DNA from: Bradyrhizobium sp. CB1015
GTDB taxonomy: Bacteria; Pseudomonadota; Alphaproteobacteria; Rhizobiales; Xanthobacteraceae
Assembly: GCF_025200925.1 (NCBI RefSeq)
Contig: NZ_CP104174.1
Location: forward strand, 8,322,001 to 8,386,000
Reading direction: 5' to 3'
DNA: 64,000 nucleotides
The position numbers and the translations under genes are program-made. Below are positions 29,906-37,695 of this stretch, piece after piece (position 1 is the stretch's first letter; each line of letters starts with the position of its first letter). The notes under the pieces are model-generated. The model did not search any database. It saw only the letters and a program-made list of their open reading frames with translations, and was not told where the DNA came from.

Positions 29906-30259
29906 GTCTTGCTGAGGGGCCTCAAAACAAAACTGCGAAAACAACCCCATGCACAGTAGAAAGCGACGTCCGGCGTGACGCGGGGTGGATCACGCGAAGC
30001 ATTTGATACGCCGGGATGAATCGGGCATGCGCCGCGATCGCTGCGAAGTGTGGCGAGAATCGAGCGAGGTGCGGTGACGTCTCCCCACTCTCCGCCGTCA
30101 TTCCCCGCGCAGGCGGGGAATCCAGTACGCCGAGACACCGAGATTCATAACGGCTGCCGCGGCGTACTGGATCGCCCGCCCCAGTGCGCAAGTGCGCACA
30201 AGGCGGGCGATGACAGTGTTTGCTGGGTTGGCAGCATAGGCCCAGTCGGCAGCGTCGGC
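29906..30259. repeat. Intergenic stretch with family D repeat (30097-30214)
   Basis: A 354-base gap. GTCATTCCCCGCGCAGGCGG (from 30097) and GGCGGGCGATGAC (ending 30214) form the inverted outer parts. Inner segments CCAGTACGCCG and CGGCGTACTGG pair exactly. The first 190 bases hold nothing I can assign. Confidence 0.6.
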
Positions 30260-31015
30260 CTAATCCTCGACGCCATACCGGTGCAGATCGTTGCCGTACG
30301 TGTCGAGCCACTTCTTGGCGCGCTCCATCGACGGGCAGACCTTGCCGCAGACGCGCCAGAAGCGGGCGGAGTGGTTCATCTCGACGAGATGGGCGACCTC
30401 GTGCGCGGCGAGGTAGTCGAGCACGAAGGGCGGGGCGAGGATCAGGCGCCAGGAGAACGACAGCGAGCCGGCCGAGGTGCAGGAGCCCCAGCGGCTGGAC
30501 TGATCGCGGATCGAGAGCCGCTTGACCCTGACGCCGAGCTCGGCAGCGTAGGCTTCCGCCGAGCGCTGCAGGTCGCGGCGCGCCTCGCGCTTGAGGAAGT
30601 CATGCACACGACGGTCGGCATGTTCGACCCCACCGGCGACGCAGAGAATGCGTTCACCGCTGTCGCGCACCTCGGTCCACACCGTGCCGCGCTGGCCGGC
30701 GCGATGAACGATGCGATGCGGCGTGCCGCGCAGCGGTATCACCGTGCCCGGCTGGAACGGCGCGGCCTTCGGCAAGCGGCCGAGACGCGCGGCGATCCAC
30801 GCACCGTGACGCTGTGCGAAGTCTTTTGCTTCGGCCAGCGTGCCGCGCGGCGGCATGGTGAGGATGGCTTCGCGGTCGCTCGGATGAATTCTGAGCGTGT
30901 AGCGACGCGCGCGGCGGTGCCGGCGCAGCCGAATCGCAAAAAATTGCGATCCGTGGGTGATGACGAGGGTCTTTGGTTCGTGGGGCCGCCGATAGAGGAG
31001 TGCGCGAGTGGCCAT
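30260..31015 (-). CDS. YgjP/DUF45-type zinc metallopeptidase
   Basis: A 251-residue protein with a C-terminal YgjP-like metallopeptidase domain. The catalytic HExxH is AAHEVAHLVEMNHSARFW (H205, E206, H209; likely third ligand H215), preceded by the diagnostic SSRWGSCTSAGSLSFSWRL. The N-terminal half (RRARRYTLRIHPSDREAILTMP) matches the usual beta-rich start of the family. The physiological substrate is unknown; some relatives are encoded with restriction or repair genes, which is not the case here. The start at ATG 31015 (MATRALLYRR) is chosen by family resemblance; its ribosome site is weak, and 31099 is an alternative. Confidence 0.85.
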   Translation of the reverse strand: MATRALLYRRPHEPKTLVITHGSQFFAIRLRRHRRARRYTLRIHPSDREAILTMPPRGTLAEAKDFAQRHGAWIAARLGRLPKAAPFQPGTVIPLRGTPHRIVHRAGQRGTVWTEVRDSGERILCVAGGVEHADRRVHDFLKREARRDLQRSAEAYAAELGVRVKRLSIRDQSSRWGSCTSAGSLSFSWRLILAPPFVLDYLAAHEVAHLVEMNHSARFWRVCGKVCPSMERAKKWLDTYGNDLHRYGVED

Positions 31016-31316
31016 GTCTGTGAGTCCGGGGAGCAGGAGTTCGCCCGGATTCTGCCATAACCGCCGCCAGGGAAAGCGCTCGGCGCAAAAACAAATCATT
31101 TGCCCAATATACAGCGGTCAGGCGTCCGGGAGACCCTACAGACTGGGGTTGGAACCGGCTTTTTTCGCCCCCGCTGGACGCATGCGACACCCCCAAGGGG
31201 TGAGGGTAGACTCACTCCTATAAAGCTACCTAAATACCGCGAATCTGACGGGAACTTGCCCCTGCCGGAGGCCTTGGCAGGGGCCGAAATTTCGACGGGA
31301 AAGCCGAAATTCAGGG
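31016..31316. other. Unassigned intergenic region with hairpin
   Basis: About 300 bases between the metallopeptidase start and the phaZ stop. CCCCTGCC (31259-31266) and GGCAGGGG (31276-31283) form an 8-base stem 34 bases past the phaZ stop and may end phaZ transcription, though no T-run follows on the minus strand. Further left, GGTTGGAACC, a T6 run and ACCCCTTGGGGGT-type pairing near 31140-31200 suggest structured RNA, but I could not match a known class. Confidence 0.4.
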
Positions 31317-32645
31317 TTATTCAGCCGCAAGCGCCCGCAACGAGGCAGGATTCGCCGCCGAAACCATGAAGTCGTGAATCCGCGGCATGATCTCCGACTT
31401 GAAACGCGATCCGTTGAACACGCCGTAATGTCCGACGCCCTTCTGGACGTAATGAACGCGGCGATGATCGGGAATCGAGCTGCACAATGTGTGCGTCGCT
31501 TCGGTCTGACCGAGGCCGGAGATGTCGTCGTTCTCGCCTTCGACCGTCATCAGCGCGACGCGCTTGACCTTGGAAGGATCGACGCGGGTTCCGCGATGGG
31601 TCATCTCGCCCTTCGGCAGCGAGTGCTTCACGAACACGGTGTCGACAGTCTGCAGGTAATACTCGGCCGGCAGATCCATCACCGCGAGATATTCGTCGTA
31701 GAAATCGCGATGCTTGTCGACGAGGTCGCCGTCGCCCTTCACCAGATGGGCAAACAGCTGCTTGTGGGCATCCATGTGCCGGTCGAGATTCATGCTGATG
31801 AAGCCGTTGAGCTGCAAGAATCCCGGATAGACGTCGCGCATCATGCCCGGATGCGGAAACGGCACCTTGGTGATGACGTGGTTGCGGAACCAGTCGATGC
31901 CGCGCTCCTGAGCGAGATTGTTCACCCCAGTCGGGTTGCGCCGGGTGTCGATCGGGCCGCCCATCAGCGTCATCGAGGTCGGCACGAACGGATCGCGCCG
32001 CGCTTCCATGATCGAGACGGCCGCGACGACGGGCACGGAGGGCTGGCACACCGCCATCACGTGGGTGTTGCCGCCGAGCACATGCAGCATCTCGATGACA
32101 TAGTCGATGTAGTCGTCGAGATCGAAGCGGCCTTCGCTCAAGGGCACCATGCGGGCGTCGGCCCAATCGGTGATGTAGACCTCATGCGCCGGCAGGAAGG
32201 CTTCGACCGTGCCGCGCAGCAGCGTCGCATAATGCCCCGACATCGGAGCCACGATCAGCACGCGCGGCTGCGGGCTGCGCAGCGGACGGGCGAACTTGCG
32301 ATCGAAGTAGAGCAGCTTGCAGAACGGCTTTTCCCAGACCGAGCGGATCTCGACGGGGACGCGGATGCCGTTGACCTCGGTGTCGTTGAGGCCCCATTCC
32401 GGCTTGCCGTAGCGGCGCGTGGTGCGTTCGAACAATTCGCAGGCCGCGGCAACCGACTTGCCGACCTCGGTGCGCGACCAGGGATTGAGGGGATTCTGAA
32501 ACAGCAGCTTGGTCGCGTCGGTGACCGCACGAGCCGGATTGAGAGAGGCGTGCGCCATCTCGTACATCCAGTACATCGGCGTCGTCAGGACCGGACTGCC
32601 TTCTGCCGCCAGGGGCGGCGCGCCGCCAAACTCACCAATAGGCAT
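31317..32645 (-). CDS. phaZ: Intracellular polyhydroxyalkanoate depolymerase
   Basis: A 442-residue intracellular PHB depolymerase that mobilises storage polyester granules. The N-terminal YWMYEMAHASLNPARAVTDATKLLFQNPLNPW is characteristic of this class. The alpha/beta-hydrolase nucleophile is a cysteine in MAVCQPSVPVVAA (C200) rather than serine, as expected for intracellular PhaZ. The later acid/base part includes MTVEGENDDISGLGQTEATH and KGVGHYGVFNGSRF, which supplies the His. I start at ATG 32645 (MPIGEFGG), preceded by AAGAGGATT; upstream in-frame ATGs overlap the ribosome site. No other pha genes are beside it. Confidence 0.95.
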   Translation of the reverse strand: MPIGEFGGAPPLAAEGSPVLTTPMYWMYEMAHASLNPARAVTDATKLLFQNPLNPWSRTEVGKSVAAACELFERTTRRYGKPEWGLNDTEVNGIRVPVEIRSVWEKPFCKLLYFDRKFARPLRSPQPRVLIVAPMSGHYATLLRGTVEAFLPAHEVYITDWADARMVPLSEGRFDLDDYIDYVIEMLHVLGGNTHVMAVCQPSVPVVAAVSIMEARRDPFVPTSMTLMGGPIDTRRNPTGVNNLAQERGIDWFRNHVITKVPFPHPGMMRDVYPGFLQLNGFISMNLDRHMDAHKQLFAHLVKGDGDLVDKHRDFYDEYLAVMDLPAEYYLQTVDTVFVKHSLPKGEMTHRGTRVDPSKVKRVALMTVEGENDDISGLGQTEATHTLCSSIPDHRRVHYVQKGVGHYGVFNGSRFKSEIMPRIHDFMVSAANPASLRALAAE

Positions 32646-32765
32646 ATTATAATCCTCTTCGCATCGCAGCATACTGCCGAATGCGCAATATTGCGTCAAT
32701 CCATGGTTCCGTACATCTACGTGCCCGGAACGGCCAAATCAGCATGAATCCACGGGAAAGTGACG

Positions 32766-33584
32766 TTATTCACCGCCGGACAGCAGCGAGCCGTGCCGCT
32801 TTGCGCTGCGCAAAAGGGCAAGGAATGCCCCAAAAGATGCAACCAAAAGGACGGCATTGATGAACAACGCCTCCAGCATCAGATCGGTCCTAAAGGTCTG
32901 CTCGATCAGGAGCGCGCGCATTCCCTCGAAGGCATAGGTCGGCGGCAATGCCCAGGCGACGTATTGCAGCCAGACCGGCAACACGCTGACGGGATAGTAG
33001 ACGCAGGCGAGCGGCAGGATCGCGAACATCAATGTCCAGACGATGCTCTCGGCGCCGAGGCCGTTACGCAGCACGAGGCCCGAGACGAAGATGCCGACCG
33101 ACCAGCTCGTGAAGATCAGATTGCAGAAGAACGCGATCAGCGGCAGGCCTAGCGCGTAGACATTGAAGTGAAACAGGAACAGCGCCAGCAGCGTCATCGG
33201 AATGATCCCGATCGCAAGCCGGATCAGGCTCATGACCATCAGCGACAGCAGGAACTCGATCGGCCTCAAGGGGCTCATCATGAGATTGCCGATGTTGCGC
33301 GCCCACATCTCCTCCAGGAAGGAGATGGAGAAGCCGAGCTGGCCGCGAAACAGGATGTCCCAGAGGATGACGGCGCCGATCAGCGTGCCGCCGGCGCGCG
33401 CGAAGAAGTTGGCGTTTTCGGCGATGTAGAGCTGGAGAAAGCCCCAGGTGATGACCTGCAGCGCCGGCCAATAGAGCAGCTCGAGCAGCCGCGGCCAGGA
33501 CGATAGCAGCAAATACCAATAGCGCAGGATCATCGCGCCGATGCGATGCACGGCGATGCCGCGGTGGAGGGAGACGTCGGTCAT
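32766..33584 (-). CDS. ABC-2 type exporter permease
   Basis: A 272-residue inner-membrane permease of the ABC-2 family with six helices (GAVILWDILFRG, LMVMSLIRLAIGIIPMTLLALFLFHF, LIAFFCNLIFTSWSVGIFVSGLVL, ESIVWTLMFAILPLACVYYPVSVLP, ALFINAVLLVASFGAFLALL). The segment VSVLPVWLQYVAWALPPTYAFEGMR is the typical conserved region before the last helix. It should work with the ATPase encoded upstream at 33841-34644 to export an unknown substrate. The start MTDVSLHRG at 33584 follows GGGAGCG. Unusually, 256 bases of repeats lie between the two genes of this exporter. Confidence 0.9.
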   Translation of the reverse strand: MTDVSLHRGIAVHRIGAMILRYWYLLLSSWPRLLELLYWPALQVITWGFLQLYIAENANFFARAGGTLIGAVILWDILFRGQLGFSISFLEEMWARNIGNLMMSPLRPIEFLLSLMVMSLIRLAIGIIPMTLLALFLFHFNVYALGLPLIAFFCNLIFTSWSVGIFVSGLVLRNGLGAESIVWTLMFAILPLACVYYPVSVLPVWLQYVAWALPPTYAFEGMRALLIEQTFRTDLMLEALFINAVLLVASFGAFLALLRSAKRHGSLLSGGE

Positions 33585-33614
33585 GGCGCGCTCCCGTAGC
33601 CCGCACAACGTCTC

Positions 33615-33772
33615 GTCATTCCGGGGCGCGCGGAGCGCGAGCCCGGAATCCATAACCACAGGCCACTGTTGTGGGGCGAGACGGGTAACTCCGAGTCTTC
33701 GCCAAACTCAATCCTGTGGTTATGGATCCCGGGCTCGCGACTACGTCGCGCCCCGGGGTGACAGGCTCCATC
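33615..33772. repeat. Family A repeat, copy 6, inside the exporter operon
   Basis: GTCATTCCGG (33615-33624) and CCGGGGTGAC (33763-33772) are near-exact inverted ends. Interior ATAACCACAGG and CCTGTGGTTAT arms surround the core GGTAACTCCGAGTCTTCGCC. Confidence 0.8.
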
Positions 33773-33800
33773 CGGGGCCGCTGCATGCGGATAGATTGCT

Positions 33801-33832
33801 CCCGGATTGCGCTGCGCTCCATCCGGGCTACG
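33801..33832. repeat. Short palindromic repeat (family F)
   Basis: CCCGGAT (33801-33807) and ATCCGGG (33821-33827) around GCGCTGCGCTCC, followed by CTACG. It resembles the widespread CCCGGAT-hairpin-ATCCGGG intergenic elements of Rhizobiales. It lies nine bases from the ATPase stop. Confidence 0.6.
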
Positions 33833-33840
33833 GCTCCCCC

Positions 33841-34644
33841 TCACCGCACCGCCTCCTTCGCCCCATTTGCGCGGCCGCGGGCGACGTCCAGAAACACCTC
33901 CTCCAGCGTGGTGCGGTTGTAGCGGGCCATGATCGCCTCGGGCGTATCGTCGTCCTCGATGCGGCCGCGCTTCATGATGATGATCCGGTCGCAGAGCCGC
34001 TCGACCTCGAGCATGTTGTGCGAGGCCAGCAGAATGGTGGCGTTGTTGTCCCGGCGGTACCGCTCCAGATGCGCCCGCACCCAATCGGCGGTATCGGGGT
34101 CGAGGGAGGCGGTCGGCTCGTCCAGCAAGAGCAGCTCGGGCTGGTTGATCAGCGCCTTCGCCAGCGCAACGCGGGTCTTCTGTCCGGCAGAGAGCTTGCC
34201 GTTGGCGCGGTCGATGAAATCGCCGAGGTCGAGATCGGCGGCGAGCCTGGCAATGCGGTCGGCGAGGTCCTTCACGGCATAGAGCTTGCCGAACACGGTG
34301 AGGTTCTGCCGCACGGTGAGCCGCATCGGCATGTCGACATAGGGGCTCTCGAAATTCATCCGCCCCAGCACCGACGCGCTCTCGTCAGGCATCTCATGAC
34401 CGAGCACCTGCACGCGGCCGGAGGTCGGCAGCACCAGGCCCATGATCATCGCGATGGTCGTGGTCTTGCCGGCGCCATTGCCGCCGAGAAGCCCCGTGAT
34501 GCTGCCGCGCGGCAGCGAAAAGGAGATGTCGTCGACGGCGCGGGTCTGCTTGTAGACCTTGACGAGGTGATCGACAGCAATTGCCGCGGACGGATTTCGA
34601 TCCGCGACAGTCGGCCGACTTGAAGCCTTGTCATTCTCGGTCAT
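33841..34644 (-). CDS. ABC-2 type exporter ATP-binding protein
   Basis: A 267-residue ATPase. Walker A is GGNGAGKTTT in ITGLLGGNGAGKTTTIAMIM. The signature is a variant, KLSAGQKTRVALAKAL (LSAGQ for LSGGQ). Walker B is LLLLDEPTASLDPD, and the H-loop is LLASHNMLEVE. It energises the ABC-2 permease encoded downstream; the pair resembles drug, lipid or polysaccharide exporters and the substrate is unknown. ATG 34644 (MTENDKASS) is chosen. It is divergent from regS, with about 120 bases between the starts. Confidence 0.93.
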   Translation of the reverse strand: MTENDKASSRPTVADRNPSAAIAVDHLVKVYKQTRAVDDISFSLPRGSITGLLGGNGAGKTTTIAMIMGLVLPTSGRVQVLGHEMPDESASVLGRMNFESPYVDMPMRLTVRQNLTVFGKLYAVKDLADRIARLAADLDLGDFIDRANGKLSAGQKTRVALAKALINQPELLLLDEPTASLDPDTADWVRAHLERYRRDNNATILLASHNMLEVERLCDRIIIMKRGRIEDDDTPEAIMARYNRTTLEEVFLDVARGRANGAKEAVR

Positions 34645-34763
34645 GCTGGCCGTTCTTCTGCTATTGCATCGGCGAGCGCAAGGCTTGATGTAAGGGCTCC
34701 TCATCGGGCGGTTCCGTCAGCCCAGCGTTCGTGACCTTGGAAGGCGCCGCCACATTGGCCGAT

Positions 34764-36086
34764 ATGACCGAAATTGCCGATACCGACTTCCGCCACACGC
34801 AGCGGCATATCCGGCTGGACACGATCCTGCGGCTGCGCTGGCTCGCGGTGCTCGGACAGCTCGCCGCGATCTTCATCGTGGCCCAGGGACTGGAGTTCAA
34901 CGTCGAGATCGTCCCCTGCGTCAGCATCATCGCCCTGTCGGCGGCGCTCAACCTCGCGCTCCAGACCGCGGCCAATCCGATGCAGCGGCTGAAGCCGATG
35001 CAGGCGGCCGGCCTGCTCGCGCTGAACATCGTCGAGCTGGCGGGCCTGTTGTTCTTCACCGGCGGGCTGCAGAACCCGTTCTCGTTCCTGTTCCTCGCGC
35101 CCGTGCTGATCTCGGCCACCGCGCTGCCGGCCCGTTTCACCTTCGGCCTCGGCCTGCTCGCGGTCGCCTGCGCCTCGGTGCTGTTCTTCTTCCATTTTCC
35201 GCTGCCGTGGGATTCCGACGATCCCCTGGTGCTGCCGCCGATCTATCTCGTCGGCGTCTGGCTCTCGATCGCGCTCGCGATCGGCGTCACCAGCCTCTAC
35301 TCCTTCCAGGTGACGGAGGAAGCGCGCAAGCTCGCGGACGCGCTGGCCGCAACGGAGCTGGTGCTGACGCGCGAGCAGCATCTGACCCAGCTCGACGGCC
35401 TCGCTGCCGCGGCCGCGCACGAGCTCGGCACGCCGCTCGCGACGATCTTCCTGATCTCGCGCGAGCTGGAAAAGACGGTGAAGGACGCAAGCATCGCCGC
35501 CGACCTGAAGACCTTGCGCGAGCAGACCCAGCGCTGCCGCGACATCCTCAGCAAGATCACCCAGCTCTCCTCCACCGGCGCGCCGTTCGATCACATGAAG
35601 CTGTCGGAGCTGATCGAGGAGGTGGTGGCGCCGCACCGCGATTTCGGCGTCGAGATCAAGGTGCGGATCGCGGTGGCCGCGGCGGCCGAGCCGGTCGGCT
35701 CACGCAATCCCGCGATCCTCTACGGCATCGGCAACATCGTCGAGAACGCGGTCGATTTCGCCCGCACCACCGTCGAGGTGAATGCCTGGTGGAACAAGGA
35801 CCATATCGAGCTCCTGATCTCCGACGACGGGCCGGGCATTCCGCCCGATATCCTCAACCGGATCGGCGAGCCGTATCTGTCGCGGCGCCGCAGCCAGGAT
35901 GATGGCGGCGGCGAACGGCGCGGCCTCGGCCTCGGCGTGTTCATCGCGCGCACCCTGCTGGAGCGCACCGGCGCCAAGGTCTCGTTTACCAACCGGATCT
36001 TTCCGGACCACGGTGCGGTGGTTCAGATCACATGGCCGCGACAGCGTTTTGAGGCTATCGAGACGCTCGAAGAAACAATAGGATAG
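34764..36086 (+). CDS. regS: Redox-responsive sensor histidine kinase RegS (RegB/ActS/PrrB family)
   Basis: A 440-residue membrane kinase with six helices in the N-terminal half. It contains the quinone-sensing heptapeptide GGLQNPF (100-106), the H-box AAAAHELGTPLATI with H219, and the redox cysteine C258 in QTQRCRDILSKI. N and G boxes follow (GIGNIVENAVDFA, DDGPGIP, GLGLGVFIARTLL). In the RegB family oxidation of the cysteine and quinone binding suppress autophosphorylation. It should phosphorylate RegR, encoded about 100 bases downstream. In Bradyrhizobium RegSR links redox state to nitrogen fixation and microoxic genes. ATG 34764 is preferred by family resemblance; GTG 34731 is possible. 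Confidence 0.95.
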   Translation: MTEIADTDFRHTQRHIRLDTILRLRWLAVLGQLAAIFIVAQGLEFNVEIVPCVSIIALSAALNLALQTAANPMQRLKPMQAAGLLALNIVELAGLLFFTGGLQNPFSFLFLAPVLISATALPARFTFGLGLLAVACASVLFFFHFPLPWDSDDPLVLPPIYLVGVWLSIALAIGVTSLYSFQVTEEARKLADALAATELVLTREQHLTQLDGLAAAAAHELGTPLATIFLISRELEKTVKDASIAADLKTLREQTQRCRDILSKITQLSSTGAPFDHMKLSELIEEVVAPHRDFGVEIKVRIAVAAAAEPVGSRNPAILYGIGNIVENAVDFARTTVEVNAWWNKDHIELLISDDGPGIPPDILNRIGEPYLSRRRSQDDGGGERRGLGLGVFIARTLLERTGAKVSFTNRIFPDHGAVVQITWPRQRFEAIETLEETIG

Positions 36087-36188
36087 GCGCGACCTTGCGT
36101 CGCACAACGGGCCGGGTCGACCATTTGCCGCCTTGGCACCGCGCGATTGCGACGCCATATCTCAATGCGCTGGAGAGAGGACAACACC

Positions 36189-36743
36189 TTGAACGCCATT
36201 GCCGAACTGAACGAACAGACCGACCGCTCGCTTCTCATCGTGGAAGACGACAAGCCGTTTCTGGAGCGGCTGTCGCGCGCCATGGAAACACGGGGCTTTG
36301 CCGTGACGTCGTGCGATACCGTCTCGGACGGACTTGCGCAGATCGGCAAATCGGCGCCGGCCTTCGCGGTGGTGGATTTGCGGCTCGGCGACGGCAACGG
36401 CCTCGACGTGGTCTCGGCGCTGAAGAAGAAGCGCCCGGATGCGCGCGCCATCGTGCTGACCGGCTATGGCAACATCGCCACTGCGGTGACCGCGGTGAAG
36501 ATGGGCGCGATCGATTATCTCTCCAAGCCCGCGGATGCCGACGATGTCGTCGCCGCGCTGCTGTCGACCAACACGGAGAAATCCGAGCTGCCGGCCAACC
36601 CGATGTCGGCCGACCGCGTCCGCTGGGAGCACATCCAGCGCATCTACGAAATGTGCAACCGCAACGTCTCGGAAACGGCGCGCCGGCTCAACATGCACCG
36701 GCGCACGCTGCAGCGGATCCTGGCCAAGCGCGCGCCAAGGTAA
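36189..36743 (+). CDS. regR: Response regulator RegR (ActR/PrrA family)
   Basis: A 184-residue response regulator. The receiver domain has acidic D20 and D21, phosphoacceptor D63 (VVDLRLGDGNG), a conserved threonine (VLTGYGN) and a lysine (YLSKPAD). The C-terminal Fis-type helix-turn-helix is RNVSETARRLNMHRRTLQRIL. I use TTG 36189, because GGAGAGGAC lies just upstream and this puts the phosphoacceptor at position 63, as described for Bradyrhizobium RegR. An in-frame ATG at 36165 lacks a site. It is expected to activate fixR-nifA and other redox-controlled promoters. Confidence 0.95.
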   Translation: MNAIAELNEQTDRSLLIVEDDKPFLERLSRAMETRGFAVTSCDTVSDGLAQIGKSAPAFAVVDLRLGDGNGLDVVSALKKKRPDARAIVLTGYGNIATAVTAVKMGAIDYLSKPADADDVVAALLSTNTEKSELPANPMSADRVRWEHIQRIYEMCNRNVSETARRLNMHRRTLQRILAKRAPR

Positions 36744-36763
36744 TTTCACTCGACCATCTCTCA

Positions 36764-36894
36764 CCGTCACCCTGAGGTGGCCGCCTCTTCGGCGGCCCTC
36801 GAAGGCCGACGGCCCGGCTGCATCCCGGCCGTACATCCTTCGAGGCTCCCCATGGGACGCGTTGCGTCCCATGCCTCGCACCTCAGGATGACGG
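36764..36894. repeat. Family B palindromic repeat, copy 2
   Basis: CCGTCACCCTGAGG at 36764 and CCTCAGGATGACGG ending at 36894 are imperfect inverted ends. Inner stems GCCGCCTCTTCGGCGGC and GGGACGCGTTGCGTCCC. Same orientation as copy 1. Confidence 0.7.
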
Positions 36895-36920
36895 ATCGAC
36901 AGAATTGCCGGGCTACGCAC

Positions 36921-37409
36921 TCATTCCCAAAAATCCGCGTGGCCCTGCGGATCGACCAGGCGGTTGATCCGCAAGGCCGCGGCCATCGCGAACCGCACCG
37001 TCATCTGCTTGCGCGTGGCGGCAGCGAGCTTGTGCTCGGGCGCCTCGCAATGCAGGTGCGCGCCGTAGGCGTCGGCGATGATCAGGCCGGTGTCTTCAGG
37101 GAAGATCTCGCACGGCAGATCCTGCGTGAAGGCGAAGAACAGCCGGTCGCAATGGGCGCGGTATTCGTGCCATTTCTGGTCGGCGCGCAGGTCCTCCACC
37201 GACGACTTGATCTCGACGATCCAGATCTCGCCGCGCTCGTTCAGCGCGACGAGATCGGCGCGCCGGCCCGACGGTAGCGGCAATTCGCTGATGCAGGAGA
37301 AGCCGAGCGAGCGCAGCAGCCGCGCAGTGCCGCGCGCGACGGCCAGCGCCGTCTCCGACTGGCGGCGATCCGGCGGCGGCACGAGGGTGATGCGGGCGGT
37401 GTTGTCCAT
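36921..37409 (-). CDS. mmcB: MmcB family DNA repair protein (PD-(D/E)xK nuclease-like)
   Basis: A 162-residue protein of the alphaproteobacterial MmcB family, named for mitomycin C sensitivity in Caulobacter. The PD-(D/E)xK-like core is visible as SGRRADLVALNERGEIWIVEIKSS (Asp, then Glu-x-Lys), preceded by ARLLRSLGFSCISELPLPSG. The middle has DQKWHEYRAHCDRLFFAFTQDLP, and the end NRLVDPQGHADFWE. It probably acts on damaged DNA, but biochemical activity is not established. The start at ATG 37409 (MDNTARITLVPPP) is chosen; ATG 37445 would extend into the repeat beside it. Confidence 0.85.
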   Translation of the reverse strand: MDNTARITLVPPPDRRQSETALAVARGTARLLRSLGFSCISELPLPSGRRADLVALNERGEIWIVEIKSSVEDLRADQKWHEYRAHCDRLFFAFTQDLPCEIFPEDTGLIIADAYGAHLHCEAPEHKLAAATRKQMTVRFAMAAALRINRLVDPQGHADFWE

Positions 37410-37440
37410 GGCCGGGAGGATAGCCGATTCCATCCCGCCC

Positions 37441-37602
37441 GTCATTCCGGGGCGCGCGCAGCGCGAGCTATGATGCGCAATTGCGCATCTGAGAATCCAT
37501 AACCACAGGGAGGTGGAGCAAAGGCGGTAACTCCGAGTCGTCGCAAAACTGCTGCCTGTGGGGATGGGTCCCGGGCTCGCGCTTTGCGCACCCCGGGACG
37601 AC
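37441..37602. repeat. Family A repeat, copy 7
   Basis: GTCATTCCGG (37441-37450) opposite CCCCGGGACGAC (to 37602). Interior GATGCGCAATTGCGCATC palindrome, ATAACCACAGG and the core GGTAACTCCGAGTCGTCGCA. It lies between mmcB and the GH13 gene. Confidence 0.75.
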
Positions 37603-37695
37603 TACGAGTGTGACGTGAGAGGCGCGGAACCGCCCTCGCTCTTAACACTTATCACGCAGCCGCCCACCCGGGCGGAACCACCGAGCGGCTCGCGC

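Noticed and set aside
31100-31260. tmRNA or signal recognition particle RNA
   Set aside because: No tag reading frame, no tRNA-like ends and no conserved SRP core; only generic hairpins.
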